Shown here: positions 46,429-56,378 of the stretch, piece after piece | Numbering within the stretch: position 1 is the stretch's first letter | Layout: each line of letters begins with the position of its first letter | Source of the DNA: Protopterus annectens | Lineage: Eukaryota; Chordata; Ceratodontiformes; Protopteridae | Direction: 5' to 3' | Assembly (NCBI RefSeq): GCF_019279795.1 | Contig: NC_056737.1 | Coordinates: 41,931,972-41,995,971, forward strand | DNA length: 64,000 nucleotides | Notes under the pieces: generated by a model | Seen by the model: only the letters and a program-made list of their open reading frames with translations | Database searches by the model: none | Told to the model about the DNA's origin: nothing | Translations under genes and position numbers: made by a program

Positions 46429-48327
46429 CTTAACTTTGACACCGCCGACCAAGGCTCAAAGAGAAGCACCTTTAGGCGGAAAATTATCCTTATTTTCAAA
46501 AAATTGGCACATTTTAACAAAGGACAAATGGATTCTGGACATAATAGACCAAGGCTTACAGGTTCCACTTCCATACTTTACCAACAAGCCAAGGCATGCC
46601 AAACCTGCCACAAAATCAAAGGGCAGAGGCATTCAAACAAGTTTCAAAGCTGATAAAAATCAAAGCAATAGAAAAGGTTCCTCCTCAGGAACAAGGCCAG
46701 GGATTTTACTCAAGACTGTTCCTTGTTCCAAGAAAAGAAAAGCAGTGGAGACCTATGCTGGACTTGTCTGCTCTAAACACTTTTCTCATTGTACCAAAAT
46801 TCAAAATGCTGACGCTACAGCAACTCCTTCCCATGCTGGGCAAGGGGTCTTGGCTGGTTACTCTGGACCTCAGAGGCATACCTGCATGTCCCAATTAGAC
46901 ACAGTTGCAGAAGATACCTCAGATTTCTTGCAGGGTCAGAGCATTATCAATTCTCAGCATTGCCTTTTGGCTTATCTACTGCGCCCAAAGTATTCACGAA
47001 ATGCCTGGCATCAGTAATTGCACACTGCAGACTCCAGGGGATACAAATATACCCTTACCTGGACGACTGCCTTATACAAGCGGACAGAAAGCAAGCCTTG
47101 ACAAAAAACTTGAATTATGTCATTTACTTACTACAGGCTTTGGGATACACAGTCAACTTACAAAAATCAAGACTACTGCCATCCCAACAAATAATTTTTC
47201 TAGGAGCCAAACTAGACACAGAATCACAAATGGCTTACCTCACAGAAGAGAAGCAAGAACAATTACCACATTAATTCAAAAGCCTAGCAAAGCTCACCCA
47301 GATGACTGCAAGGAAAATCCTGCAGGCCCTGGGTTTCATGGCATCTTGCATTCTACTGATTCCACTGGCAAGACTACACATGAAAAAACTGCAATGGTAC
47401 CTAAAAAGTCTATGGTCTCAACACAGCCACAACTTAGAAGCAATTATCCCACTCATCCCATGTCTAAAAAGGAAATTTTTGTGGTGGGCCCAAGCAAGCC
47501 AGTCAAACAAAGGTATGCCTTTCAACAAACCTCAGACAAGCCAAACCATTACAACGGACGCCTCGGACCATAGATGGGGGGCGCACATGGAGGGCAGATG
47601 CATTCAAGGGCAATGGACCCCCCAGGAAGTACATCTGCACATCAATCAAAAAGAGATGTTAGCAGTAATTCATGCAATCGACGCCTTCGGAAAATATCTT
47701 CAACAAGGCCATCTGCTAATACAGACAACACCACTGTTATGTGGTACATAAACAAGCAGGGAGGTACTCATTCTTACCCCCTTTGCAGACTAACAATGAC
47801 TCTTTGGGAAAAGTCCCTGAAACTGAACTTACAGCTGCAATCCCAGTTTGTTCCGGGCAGGGACAATGTTCTGGCAGACAGTCTAAGTAGAAACATCCTG
47901 GACCCGCACGAATGGATGTTGCATCCAGACATTTTTCTCAAATAACTCATGCATGGGGGAGGCCGGACATAGATCTCTTTGCCTTTCACCACAATCATCA
48001 TCTGAAAAAGTTCTGCTCGAGGACACACCATCCACAAGCCTGGAGAATAGATGCTCTCATTCAGCTGGAACTCTCTAACAATCTATGCATTCCCACCTCT
48101 ACCATTAATGACCAAGGTGTTACTGAAGATCAAAGCAGAGCCAACCGAAAGGCATCTTAATAGCTCCAGATTGGCCAAGACAGCACTGGTATCCATTACT
48201 AAGGAGCATAACTTGCACCAACCCGTGGCCCCTGCCTCAATGGCCTCTACTCTTGACTCAGCACAATTACAGGACGGTTCTTCCCAACCTGCAAACTCTG
48301 CAGCTGACAGCCTGGAGGGTTCCATGA
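46424..48327 (+). pseudogene. DIRS H RT-RNase H-MT polyprotein, multiply broken
   Basis: APLGGKLSLFSKNWH, EQGQGFYSRLFLVPRKEKQW, KFKMLTLQQLLPMLGKGSWL, then a deletion at LDL(KE)AYL near 46870. YPYLDDCLIQ is intact near 47050. Stop near 47272 (TAC to TAA). FMASCILLIPLARLHMKKLQ, TITTDASDHRWGAHM, a frame break at the TDNTTVMWYINKQGG block near 47725, a TAA near 47945, and an MT-like region with PAWRIDAL and YAFPPLPLMTKVLLKI. The end LTAWRVP TGA 48325-48327 overlaps the YR ATG as ATGA. Confidence 0.88.
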
Positions 48328-49362
48328 TTTCTACCCATATCTCTCTTTCCAAGGAAGTTCAACAAATATTGGAAGCACGCAGACCTTCCACCAGAAAGAC
48401 TTATTCAGCCAAATGGAAGAGATTCAACATCTGGAATACCAACAAGGGGCATGATGCATCAGTAATGAGCATCCCACAGATACTGGAATACTTAGCAGAA
48501 ATGCTGCATAATGGACTTTCCTATTCTTCCATAAAAATACACGGTTCAGCAATTTCAGCATCATACAACACTGATCCTCCTGTGTTTTCACATCCTTTAC
48601 TAAGACAATTTCTAAGAGGGATAAAGAATATCAAGCCTCCCAGAAAACCACCAGTGCCTGCATGGGACCTCAACTTCGTGTTGGAAAAATTAACTCTTCC
48701 TCCTTTTGAACCAGCAGCATCTTCAGAATTGCAATTTCTTTCCTGGAAAACAGTTTTCCTGTTGGCAATTACCTCAGCAAGAAGCGTTTCGGAGATACAG
48801 GCCCTCATGGCAGTACCTCCATTTCTCATTTTTCATCAGGACAGGGTTTCTATAAGAACCAATCCTTCTTTTATGCCAAAAGTGATATCCAGGGTGTCTC
48901 TAAATCAAGCAATTCACCTGCCCACCTTCTTCCCCAATCCTCAAAATAAAGGGGAAAAGCTGCTGCACACTTTGCACATACACAGACAACTACGCTACTA
49001 CTTGGACAGAACAAAGGCCAACAAAGTCTGACCAACTATTTGTAGCATACGCTCCTGGCGTGCAAGGAAAGGCAATTTCCAAACAAACAATTTCAAAATG
49101 GATTGGACATTGCATCAGATTCTGTTATTCTTTCCATGGAAAGGGTGTGCCAGCCAATATTAGGCCACACTCCACCAGAGCTACAGCCACCTCCGCAGCC
49201 TTCCTAAGAGGGGTGGCTACAAAGGACATTCTAGAAGCTGCTACATGGAGCTCCATGCATACATTTTCCAAGCACTACCACCTGCCTTTATATTCCAGAT
49301 CCCGAGCAGGCTTTGCTTCGGCAGTCCTGCAGGGCATTTTAGCTACACCATCCTTATCTTAG
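48324..49362 (+). pseudogene. DIRS H tyrosine recombinase, Arg I replaced by Ser
   Basis: A 236-codon open stretch from ATG 48324: EARRPSTRKTYSAKWKRF, HNGLSYSSIKIHGSAIS, WDLNFVLEKLTLPPFEPAAS. The box-I motif reads TSARSVSEIQAL instead of TSARRVSELQAL, so the arginine aligned with Xer Arg I is Ser. One frame break near 49020 (TKANKV), then open to the end: IRPHSTRATATSAAFLRGVA and TFSKHYHLP (Tyr kept). Confidence 0.9.
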
Positions 49363-49396
49363 AACCCACCACTCCCAGCTTGGCTATGGTATTCAA

Positions 49397-49493
49397 CCCA
49401 TATGTAAGGACTGCAGTTGCATTCTTGAAGGACATAGTACAGTTTTGTACCTACGATAAATGTAGATGTCCGATAGATATGCAACTGCAGTCA
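49397..49493 (+). repeat. DIRS H internal complementary region
   Basis: CCCATATGTAAGGACTGCAG to GGACAT, complementary to the left end, then AGTACAGTTTTGTACC to GCAACTGCAGTCA, complementary to the right end. The private TAAGGACTGCAG variant is also found in both ITRs of H. Confidence 0.9.
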
Positions 49494-49660
49494 GGTTTTC
49501 CCTCCCTCCTACCCCTCTGTGTATTTGGTCCACTTTCCTCCTTTTAAACTTAGCTGGGGATATCTGTTATGGTGTATCTGTTTATTGCTATTGTGTTTGT
49601 CTGGAATTTTTTATCCAGTTCTAAATTTAGCCTTCCTTGGAGGGCACCTGGCATCTGGGG

Positions 49661-49869
49661 CAAGGAACACTGAGGAAGATGGCGTCGGCTGATGCTTTTA
49701 TACCCCAGCCGCTCTGACGTCAGGGAGGAGGCGACATCAGCCGACGCCGGACCCAGACTTTGGAATCCGGCCGACCGAGGGCTGCCTGAGGCAGAACAAC
49801 CCATTATGTAAGGACTGCAGTTGCATATCTATCGGACATCTACATTTATGGTAGGTACAAAACTGTACT
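49661..49869 (+). repeat. DIRS H right ITR
   Basis: Inverted copy of the left ITR with a perfect TGACGTCA at 49715-49722 and an inverted TATA near 49697. Ends CGGACATC at 49840, plus the right-only extension. Confidence 0.9.
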
Positions 49870-50117
49870 TTCTTCTACACACAGCATGGAAAACTTGTAC
49901 CATCTAACATTAGACCACATTCCACCAGGGCAACTGCAGCTTCTACTGCCTATCTTAGAGGAGTACCTACCAAAGACATTTTGGAAGCTGTACCTTGGAG
50001 TTCAGTGCACACCTTTACCAAGCATTTTCACTTGCCTCTTTACTCTACTCTAGATCCAGAGCTGGCTTTGCCACTGCAGTGCTGCAGGGCCTCATAGCCA
50101 CACCAAATCCTCTATAG
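49870..50117 (+). pseudogene. DIRS G tyrosine recombinase, C-terminal part (after H)
   Basis: The sequence resumes exactly where 44327 stopped: FYTQHGKLVPSNIRPHSTRA then TAASTAYLRGVPTKDILE, SSVHTFTKHFHLPLYS, and VLQGLIATPNPL with TAG 50115-50117. The tyrosine of KHY is Phe here (KHFHLP), so the recombinase lost its nucleophile as well. Confidence 0.88.
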
Positions 50118-50239
50118 AACCAGCCACCCTACCTATGTGGTGTATTTGCTGGTTATTGAAGGTTTTTATTTTTACCTTACTGTATGTTTTGTAAGCAATA
50201 TGTATTGCCTATCTTTTTGGGGGCACCTGACATCTGGGG

Positions 50240-50452
50240 CAAGAAAAAACGAAGAAAATGGTGTTGGCTGCTTCTTATATACCCCTGTCGCACTGACATC
50301 AGGGAGGAGGTGACAGCACCCGACGCCGGACCAAGACTTTGGAACTCTGGCTGACTGTGGGACCGCCTGACAGCAGGATAAACCAAGTATAATGACTGCA
50401 GCAGTGAAGACACTCTTAACATCTACATTTATGGTAGGTACAAAACTGTACT
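50240..50452 (+). repeat. DIRS G right ITR
   Basis: Inverted copy of 39679-39861, ending with AACATCTACATTTATGGTAG and CTGTACT. Confidence 0.85.
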
Positions 50453-50736
50453 GTATTTACTTTCTACTGGTGGGGGTTCTTCCACCATATCCTGGCTCCC
50501 ACTTGGGGGCTCCTGACAGGGCAAGAAAAACTGATGTAATGGCATCTGCTCCCTTACTTTATACTCCTGACCTCCTGATGTCAGTACTGAAGCGACAGCA
50601 ACCGATGCAGAAATACTAAGCCTCTGGTATTCAGGCCGACTGAGGGCTGCCCTGGCAGGGATAACCCAAATGTGATGACTGCAACAGTGAATACACTCAA
50701 ACATCTACATTTATGGCAAGTGTACACAGCTGTACT
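50453..50736 (+). repeat. DIRS F right end and right ITR (after G)
   Basis: Matches B 9607-9857 in order: CTGGTgggGG..CTCCTGACAGG, AAAAACTGATGTAATGGCAT, CCAAATGTGATGACTGCAAC, CTACATTTATGGCAAGTGTA and the final CTGTACT. This is the half of F separated by the G/H insertion. Confidence 0.88.
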
Positions 50737-50803
50737 TTCTCCTCACAGACTTCTCGGAGCAGGGCAGGAGGGCTTTTACTCAGGGTCTTAAAATACAGAG
50801 CAT

Positions 50804-50891
50804 CCAAAGTCGAAGAGAAAGTAGAATGCTTATAAATAGGATCATAGGAAGTTACTAGGCTATTGGCCCTGAGGCCCTACAAGCCTAGCCA
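50804..50891 (+). repeat. 88-bp direct repeat, copy 1
   Basis: Identical base for base to 51422-51509. On the minus strand it lies at the 3' end of the CR1/L2-like LINE. Confidence 0.95.
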
Positions 50892-51182
50892 AGAATTTAG
50901 CCCATGTTCCAACAAGTCAGCACACTATGCCACTGTCCAGCAAGGACACAGGTGGAATCCCAGGGGTGTATTTTCTGTTCCCATCCAGTTATCCAGATTA
51001 CACTTAAAGGGTTAATGAGGTACTCTGCTTGATGCGGAAAGGGAGCCTATTCCACAAAAGGGGGAGTATCTGGGGCACAAATCTGTCCTGCCAACAAACC
51101 TTATTGATATCACAGACCAGGTTGAGGTTGTGCGTGTGGGTTACTCGAGTAGAGCTTGACTTGTGGATATGCAGCAGATGCA

Positions 51183-53294
51183 TCAGGGTGGGGTCTGAGA
51201 TTGCTTAGTATGCCAGACAGAGGTCACCTCTGAGGAGTCTGAAGGACAACTCTGTGTAGGGTAGATGTTTGAGGCCCTGGATCCTCCTGGTGTGAGTAGC
51301 CTCTGTGTTCTCTCCATCTGCTGCATGTCATTGTACTCAATAATGGGTCTAATAAGGGAAGAGTACAGGGATGTTATGACCACCTTGTCTCTGGATGCGA
51401 TACCCTTACTATTGAGGTGGGCCAAAGTCGAAGAGAAAGTAGAATGCTTATAAATAGGATCATAGGAAGTTACTAGGCTATTGGCCCTGAGGCCCTACAA
51501 GCCTAGCCAGCCTAGCAACAGAGGCAATGTGGTGGTCAAAAGTTTGCTATCAACCCGGGTGCCCAAGTCCCTCACAACTGATTGCATGCTTAGGACTTTA
51601 TTGTCAGTGTGATAATTTGTGGGGACGCCCCTCTCACCACAGGGGATGATGCATTTTTTAGCATTCAGTTTGAGGCCATGTTTCTGCCACCAGTCGCTTG
51701 TTTGGGTGAGACCCTCTTGGAGTATGTCCACATCACTAGGGGAATTGATGATAGCACCCAGCTTGCAGTCATCTGCAAACTTGGTCAGCCATATCCCACT
51801 GGTTTTGGCCTGCACCTTCAAAAAGTACAACCCAAACAGCAGAGGCCCCAAGACCGATCCCTGAGTTACATCGTTCATTACGGGTCTACTGCTTGAGGTG
51901 GCTTCCCTTATTTTGACTAGGTGGGTTCAATAAGTTTGCTACCTATCTGGTAGCATGTGGATTGATGTCTAGTTGAGAGAGTTTATCTATTATACCTGGG
52001 GGGGGGTAGTATTGAAGGCTTTGGCCAGGTCAAGGTAGGGGGTGTGCACCATCTTCCCCTAGTCTATGGCCTTGGTGACTATCTCAAGGAAGTCGACCAA
52101 ATTTAACAGGCATGCCCTCCCGTTGGTGAAATAAAACTGTATGGGATTGTGTGTCTGGGGGTTGCCAATGACCTTGTTTAATGAGGTCCATGATCTGCTC
52201 CATGGCCTTTGCAGATCAGGCTATTTAGGCTGATGGTTTTATAATTTCCTGGATTGGTAGATGCTCCTCCTTTTCTGCAGAGGGATGAAAGTGGCTGTCC
52301 TCCACTTGGCTGGGATAAAGCCAATACACAAGCTTTGGTTGACTAGAGTGCCTAATGGTACTGCAAGTTCCTGCCTGAGTTCATGTAGGATGCAGACTGG
52401 GATGTTATTGGGTCTCATGGAGGCTATATTTTTTTGCCTTGGAGAGGGCAGTGGTGTCTTGCCCTCTAGAGATAATGGGAAGGGGGCAGGTACTGGGGAT
52501 GTCCTGATTTACTAATGGGGGGACAGAGGGGTGAACCTGTCTGCCAGCAGGTTGGCTATAGCTACAGCATTTGTGTAAGTGGTGTCCTTGACCACTAGTT
52601 CTGAGCAGATCTGGGTACTTCCCTTTAGATTGTGTACATATGTGAAGGCGGCCTTATGGTTGTCTTTAATAGATGTGGCCAGTTTGCACTCTGTTTGCTT
52701 TGGAAGATTTCTCTAGTGCTCTTATTTGCTTGTTCAGGCTAAAGAGAGATTGCTTCCAGTTAGGCATCTGCTCCTCCTTGGTCCTGGACAGCACTTTTTT
52801 CCTTTTATTAGAGAGTTTATTTATGGCAGATGCCCACCAGACAGGTTTACTCTTCCTTGAGGAGGAGGATTTCGTCATGTCGGATATTCCTGATTCCATG
52901 CAGCTATATAAATGCTCATGTAGTACTTTGTTGTAGGTTTGGACATGTGTGCCAGTTCCTATGGAGGGGGAGGGGGCTGTGAAGCTGTTTGTACCTTCCC
53001 TCAGGAGGTTGTAATCAGCTTTGGTGAAGTTTTTTTGTTTGACCCCAGTGGGGGGGGGGGGGGGGGGGTTCGGAGAGATGGTGACTTTGAAAGTGACCGC
53101 TTTGTGATCTTACCAGGGATGACACTGTAGGGTTGCTGCAGTGGTTACTCGTGTTTAATACCCAGTCCAAGATATTTTCACCCCTTGTGGGGGTGTCAAA
53201 CCAACTGGTCCAAGCATTTGCATTGATGAAATCGAGGAGTCTCCGGGCATTTGTGTTTTGGTATGAGTATTTCTTCCAGTCTATGGTTGGCTAG
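51183..53294 (-). pseudogene. CR1/L2-like LINE endonuclease-RT polyprotein, broken
   Basis: On the minus strand from 53290: PTIDWKKYSYQNTNARRLLD then FINANAW and TPTRGENILDWVLN (endonuclease end), linker SKPVWWASAINKLSNKRKK at about 52840, and FYFTNGRACLLNLVDFLEIV with TPYLDLAKAFNT (RT-A) near 52130-52010. MNDVTQGSVLGPLLFGLYFL (RT-B) at 51878, LTKFADDCKLG (FADD catalytic site) near 51780, and SLYSSLIRPIIEYN near 51370. These motifs are those of CR1/L2-type (jockey-related) LINEs. Frame breaks occur between all blocks. Confidence 0.85.
51422..51509 (+). repeat. 88-bp direct repeat, copy 2
   Basis: Same 88 bases as 50804-50891, lying inside the LINE's RT C-terminal coding region between the FDHHIASVAR-like block and the AHLNSKGIASRDKVV block. 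Confidence 0.95.
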
Positions 53295-54782
53295 ATGTTC
53301 TTAGTATTTCACTGTTGCAATCCTTACATTTGGGTAATCTGCTGGCAGGTTGCCCTCAGTCGGCCTGAATATCTAAGTCTTGGGTCTTGCATCGGTTGCT
53401 GTCTCCTCTTCCATGATGTCAGGGGTATAAAACATGCAGCCGATGTCATTTTATTCAGTCTTTCTTGCTGCGCGATGCCTGAAGCAGTTGGCAAATGCCG
53501 GTCGGCTGACTCCTGAAATTTTCTCATTCGAGTTTCAGAACCGAAGTCTTCAACTAAAGCTAAGTACCCCATTGGGGAAACTTTTTCTTGCTCCTTACCG
53601 ATGTCAGTAAAAGTTAATTGCATTACTTGTGGGAAGCAAATACCTCATAAGGATTTTCATTTGTACTGTATTCCTTGCCTAGGCCCAGATCATAATGTGT
53701 CTTGCTGTCAGTTTTGTGCTAGATTTAACCAATGCATTATTAAGCATCTGTATATTTTTGATTCAAAATATTTTGGATCCAGATTTAATTGCCCTGAAAT
53801 GTTGTTGGTTAGCAATCCGACTACAGGAGTTCACAAAAAACGCAAAGAAAGACCGTCGAGGTCCAAGACTGACTAAGCTTCTAAGCCAGTCGCCGGTTCG
53901 CTGGTACTCTGAGGCGCTTTTGCAGCCCCTGATACCCGCTGCTTTTGTGTCTCAGGCCTCTACTGAGACTCATGCGGAGTCCGGTATGCTGCGGGATTCT
54001 GAGTATTGAACCCGGGAATGTCTCTCCCTTGGATGGGTCCGGAGCCACTGAGCAGGCACCAGCTTCTGAGGGTGTTTTCAGGCCTCAACATTTTTATATA
54101 AAACTGACGCTAGCTTCAAAAACAAGATCAAAAACATCTAAGTCTAAAAAACCGACGCATGAGCCACGTGCTCAGGCCCCTATGCCTAAACAAACAGATG
54201 ATCAAAATGTCTGAGGGCTTAATTACCTTGATCAGGGGTTCCCAACCCCCCCCCCCTGCTAAGAGGCCTAGGCAAGACACTGATTATGAATCTTCAGATC
54301 AGGTTTCCATTTCTTCTGATTCCTCTTCTGATCAGGAATTTTTTGTTCCACCCTATGAGGATTCAGATGCAGAATAATGCAATCCATCCCATCTCCATCT
54401 CCTCCTGAGGATTATTCCTTTGGAGAAACCTTGCATACTTTAAGGGAACATTTTCATTCAGAGAGTCAAGATTTCTCTGAATCAAAAAAGAGGCTTAGGG
54501 ATTTCCTCCTTCCTCAGCATAGGCCTTTGGCAATACCTCCTGTATTAGACATTGTTGATGTGTTTTCGGACTCGAGCATGGCTCCTGATTCCCTACTTCC
54601 AGCTCCTAGTAAGCCAGACAGATATTACAGGGTTCCTGACTCCCACAAATTTCTATTCAAAAATCCTGATGCTGATCCTGAGACCATCTCACAGGGTCCC
54701 AAAGGTGTAAAGGCCTCTACAGCCAAAAATCTTACCCCTTCTGATAGAGATTCTAGGGTGCTGGATAGATGGGGAAATAAGG
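53295..54782 (+). mobile_element. DIRS element I (family 2), 5' part; cut by J
   Basis: Left end ATGTTCTTAG inserted in the LINE endonuclease region (flank CTAG, so GAT at the junction). It has left ITR with TATAAAA at 53426-53432 and most of gag. J interrupts it at 54783, and the rest of I is not in the window. Confidence 0.9.
53601..54782 (+). pseudogene. DIRS I gag, 5' part, frameshifted
   Basis: ATG 53601: MSVKVNCITCGKQIPHKDFH, CIPCLGPDH, CQFCARFNQ, then a short basic stretch and stop at 53876. In other frames: LDGSGATEQAPASEGVFRPQ near 54040, SEGLITLIRGSQPPPPAKRP near 54205, PSPPEDYSFGETLHTLREHF near 54390, FLLPQHRPLAIPPVLDIVDV near 54510, PAPSKPDRYYRVPDSHKFLF near 54600. It ends within LDRWGNK at the J insertion. 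Confidence 0.85.
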
Positions 54783-55100
54783 ATGTTCATAGTGTTTCAC
54801 TGCTGCAGTCATTACACTTGGGTTATCCTGCCGTCAGGTGGGCCCGCAGTCGGCCTGAGTTCCAAAGTCTTGGTCCAGCATCGGTTGCTGTTGCCTCTTC
54901 CCTGACGTCAGTGCGCCAGGGGTATATAAGAAGCAGCAAACGCCATTTTCTTCAGTCTTTCTTGCCACGTGGTGCCCGAAGCAAAAGAAGTTCGCAAGTG
55001 CTGGTCGGCCGACTTCAAAGATTTCAAATTCGATTTCAGAACCGAAGTCTTCAATAAAGCTAAGTACTCCGTTGGGGAAATTTTTTCTTGCCTCAGACCG

Positions 55101-56078
55101 ATGTCAGAAAAAGTTAATTGTATTTCTTGTGGGAAACAAATACCTCATAAGGATTTTCATTCTTACTGTATTCCATGCCTAGGCCCAGATCACAACGTCA
55201 CTAGTTGTCAGTTTTGTGCTATATTTAACAAACGCACTATTAAACGTCTGTTTGCTTTTGCTCGCCATTACTTTGGGTGAAGGTTTAATTATACCATGCC
55301 GTCAGAGCAACCGACTACTGGAATGCATAAAAAGCACAAAGATAAGGAAAGGCATCAGAGGTCCAAAACTGACGACTAAGCCTCTTCTAGGCCAGTCGCT
55401 GGTTCGCCAGTTTTCAGTGAGGTGCTTTCGCAGTCCCTGACACCCGCTACCTCAGAAGCACAGGCCACGTCCGACTCTCATGTGGAGGTGCCTAGGCCTC
55501 TGGAGCCTCAAGGTGTTGGGCCAATGAAGATTAACCCTTCAGATAGGTCTGGAGCCACTGAGCAGGCATCTGCATCTGAGGGTGTTTTCAGGCCTACTCA
55601 ACTTACCATTACAACTACAGCCAAGAAATAAGCCTACACTAAAGACAAAGAAGCAAGTACAGCATTCACCTGGACAGGCCTCCATGCCTAAAAAACAGAT
55701 GCTCAAGATGGCCGAAGACTTAACTCTGATCAGGGGTTCCCATCCCCCTCCTGATAAAAGGCCTAGGCAGGATACAGACTGATTCCTCTGACCAGGTTTC
55801 AGTATATTCTGATTCCTCTTCAGACCAGGGATATTCTTTACCCCCTATGAGGATTCTGTTGCTGAAGAACCCATTCCTTCAGCCTCTCCTCCTGAGGATT
55901 ACTCTTTTGGGCAAACTTTACATACCATGAGGGATCATTTCCATTGGGAGGGCCCGGATTACTCAGAATCCAAGAAAAGGCTCAGACTTTTTTTTGCTGC
56001 CTCAGCACAGACCCCTTGCTATTCCGCCAGTGTTGGACATTGAGGATGATGTGTTCTCTGAATCTAGTTTAAACCCTG
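55101..56078 (+). pseudogene. DIRS J gag, 5' part (cut by K)
   Basis: ATG 55101: MSEKVNCISCGKQIPHKDFH, CIPCLGPDH, CQFCAIFNKRTIKRLFAFAR, with TGA at 55278-55280 where G has a sense codon. Shifted frames then give RSGATEQASASEGVFRPTQL near 55545 and MAEDLTLIRGSHPPPDKRPR near 55707. LPQHRPLAIPPVLDIEDDVF with ESSLNP near 56000-56075 reaches the K insertion. Confidence 0.87.
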
Positions 56079-56256
56079 ATGTCCTTCAAGGATGCATCTG
56101 CAGTCATCACATATGGGTTGTCCTGCCTCAGGCAGCCCTTCGGTCGGCCGGATTCCAAAGTCTGGGTCTGGTCTCGGCTGATGTCGCACTTTCCCCGACG
56201 TCAGAGCGTCTGGGGTATAAAAGCATCAGCCGACGCCATCTTCCTCAGTCTTTCTT
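56079..56256 (+). repeat. DIRS K left ITR with TATA box
   Basis: TATAAAA at 56216-56222, 15 bases after CCCGACGTCAGAG. The inner ~130 bases look almost identical to the inverted right ITR at 61438-61617. Only a few differences are seen in the outer ~45 bases. Confidence 0.92.
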
Positions 56257-56378
56257 GTCGCGTGGTGCCCGAAGCAGAAGCAGTTCGCAAGTGCCGGTCG
56301 GCCAGCTCCTGTGATTCAGCTACCGAAGACTTCGTAAAAGCTAAGTACCCCGTTGGGGACTCTTTCTTGCCTCAGCCG

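Larger units (their letters stand above)
44328..49869 (+). mobile_element. DIRS element H (family 1), innermost of the triple nest
   Basis: 5542 bp, ATGTCCTTC to CTGTACT, inserted into the YR gene of G. Both ITRs, ICR and all genes are present. It is inactive by several frameshifts, stops, and Arg I to Ser in the YR. Being innermost it must be younger than G, and G younger than F. Confidence 0.95.
39679..50452 (+). mobile_element. DIRS element G (family 2), middle of the triple nest
   Basis: G consists of 39679-44327 and 49870-50452 (about 5.23 kb), interrupted by H. Its left end ATGTTCATCG is preceded by G, and its right end is CTGTACT. It lies inside F between ICR and right ITR. The ICR expected between YR and right ITR is missing: sequence passes from the YR stop (50117) straight into TATGTGGTGTATTTGCTGG. 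Confidence 0.92.
34605..50736 (+). mobile_element. DIRS element F (family 2), outermost of a triple nest
   Basis: F consists of 34605-39678 and 50453-50736 (about 5.36 kb in total), split by G, which itself holds H. The left part has ITR, gag, RT, YR and ICR. The right part begins with CTACTGGTGGGGGTTCTTCC and continues into a right ITR that matches B at 9607-9857 base for base in long blocks. F ends CTGTACT like the rest. Confidence 0.9.
50804..53294 (-). mobile_element. CR1/L2-like LINE, 5' end cut by DIRS I
   Basis: Minus-strand non-LTR element with the end of an apurinic-type endonuclease domain, a basic linker and a reverse transcriptase. It is cut at 53294/53295 by DIRS I, and its 3' end lies near 50804. 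Coding is broken by frameshifts and stops. Confidence 0.85.

Noticed and set aside
50240..50736. The two consecutive right ITRs as a tandem solo-ITR array
   Set aside because: They belong to two different elements (G and F). The outer one pairs with 34605 and the inner one with 39679.
50737..50800. Short RT-like piece (GQEGFYSGS) between the end of F and the LINE
   Set aside because: It resembles the GQGFYSRL block, but O already has that block at 33.8 kb, so it is not its continuation. Too short to assign.
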